Shown piece after piece: positions 63,060-64,000 of a stretch of DNA of 64,000 nt. The notes under the pieces are model-generated. The model searched no databases and was not told the origin of the DNA. It saw only the letters and a program-made list of their open reading frames with translations. Every line of letters begins with the position of its first letter. Position 1 is the first letter of the stretch. The position numbers and the translations under genes are program-made. This stretch comes from Gamsiella multidivaricata (Eukaryota > Mortierellomycota > Mortierellomycetes > Mortierellales > Mortierellaceae): positions 1-64,000 of the forward strand of contig NW_026251766.1 of NCBI RefSeq assembly GCF_025024155.1. Reading direction: 5' to 3'.

Positions 63060-63889
63060 GGTACTCTCGGCTTTCTGCCGGCAGATTCACTTTATTGCTG
63101 TCGCAGGATACTCAGCTCCTCTTGAAATCACATCGTTTCCTTGTCCCGCACCTCTGTCTCGGCCTTCATCTTCTTGTCTTGCATCTCCACTTGGGCTGAC
63201 AGCCCCTTCTCTTGTACACCCAACGCACGACGCCTCAATTCTATTGCCTGCAACTTGGTTTTGGCGACCGACTCCCGCTATTGATTCTTCCGTGAAGAGT
63301 ACAAGTCCGATGCTTGTCCAACAGAGATATACGAGGACGCATCAGAGCCATCACTTTATACACCTGAACTCTTTTGTACGGGGGTGAAGTCATGACGACG
63401 CGTGGTGCGCGTAGAACTGTTGCTTGGCCCTGGGGGTTGCAGAAACCATCCTCCGTAAAATAGGCCCCACAGGCCTCACGAATCTCTCAGGAAATAGAGA
63501 TCGCAGGGCATTAAGTGCGGGCCCATCCGGTTCCTGCTCAGGCGGTTGCAAGACCTTATCGTATGCTGGCCCATACTCCTCCTCATGATCCGAATATCCT
63601 GTCGCGTCCTGTGCTGAGGCTCTTCGTCGTCGTCCCTAGGATCTAGACCATCGTCCCTAGGGTCTAGACCGTTCGTCGCTGTCTCCAGAATATGTATCAT
63701 CGTCATTCGCGCTAGAAAAGGCGGCGGCAAAGGAGCAGCGTGAGGATGATAAGCAACGGCAATATGGGGATAAACACCATTGATTAGTGCAACAAACCTT
63801 GAAATAGCATCAGGACAAGGACGAGGGCCTGGAAGTGCTCCACCATTGCGAATTCCCACAGGATCATGCCTAGGGCCTTTTGAGAACAT
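63060..63889 (-). pseudogene. Possible Harbinger accessory (Myb/SANT-like) protein remnant
   Basis: Minus-strand 63200-63090 reads LSAQVEMQDKKMKAETEVRD followed by a stop, a charged coiled-coil end. Minus 63889-63476 is open for 137 codons, Arg/Pro-rich, with a duplicated GLDPRDD. PIF/Harbinger elements usually encode a second, Myb-like DNA-binding protein next to the nuclease, and the position fits. I see no clear tryptophan-repeat motif, so this is tentative. Confidence 0.35.
63631..63672. repeat. Tandem 21-bp duplication
   Basis: Two adjacent 21-bp units (starting cgtccctagg) differ at two positions; on the minus strand they encode GLDPRDD twice. Confidence 0.85.
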
Positions 63890-64000
63890 CTCAGCCAGGA
63901 TTGCGCGCTGGTTGTTGTTGAAGCGATAAACTGGTGTGCGCTATGTTCGCCTCTGCTCTTTTCTTTCCTTCCTTGACATCCCCTTGTGTCGTTTTTTGAT

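Overview
The window looks like nuclear DNA of a filamentous fungus, most likely Mortierellaceae (Mortierellomycotina). Genes carry short spliceosomal introns (GT...AG, roughly 60-230 nt), genes sit on both strands, and there are many decayed DNA transposons. The first 8.5 kb hold a bacterial-type nonribosomal peptide synthetase (NRPS) ending in a type I thioesterase, as known from Mortierella alpina. The lineage is an inference from this mix, not a database result.

Layout. 1-8,530: 3' part of a large NRPS (partial A-T, C-A-T, C-A-T-TE). A nearly identical 2.03-kb block is duplicated inside it, and the second copy has a one-base frameshift. 8,540-10,026: a dead Tc1/mariner element with ~146-bp terminal inverted repeats, starting 9 bp after the NRPS stop codon. 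10-22 kb: mostly repeat-rich or transposon-derived sequence, interrupted by a SET-domain methyltransferase with acidic, His-rich and Cys-rich inserts (13.3-15.5 kb). 22.4-43 kb: a conserved gene island with a GPI-anchored Kre9/Knh1-like wall protein, a ten-exon RhoGEF, a pirin, an ICMT/PEMT-like methyltransferase, mitochondrial ribosomal protein uL4m, an amino acid permease, a Ppn2-like polyphosphatase, ubiquitin-conjugating enzyme Ubc7 and thiazole synthase Thi4. 44.4-45.4 kb and 60.6-61.5 kb: two inverted, ungapped copies of a ~960-bp segment that bracket an FSP1/AIFM2-like oxidoreductase, a METTL21-type methyltransferase and a 14-exon TRP-like ion channel. 61.5-64 kb: Tc1 and PIF/Harbinger remnants.

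The genes do not form one pathway. The NRPS is the secondary-metabolism locus; the rest are dispersed housekeeping functions (ER-associated ubiquitylation, thiamin biosynthesis, mitochondrial translation, polyphosphate turnover, GTPase and channel signalling, amino acid uptake). The most noteworthy signal is the module architecture of the NRPS. The T-C blocks, intron included, are homogenised while the adenylation cores between them differ, as expected from recombination that exchanges or duplicates A-cores.

Exon borders were deduced by hand from GT/AG sites, reading-phase agreement and family alignment. Two borders are unresolved: the RhoGEF first exon and the channel exon 6/7 junction. No tRNA, rRNA or CRISPR array was recognised.
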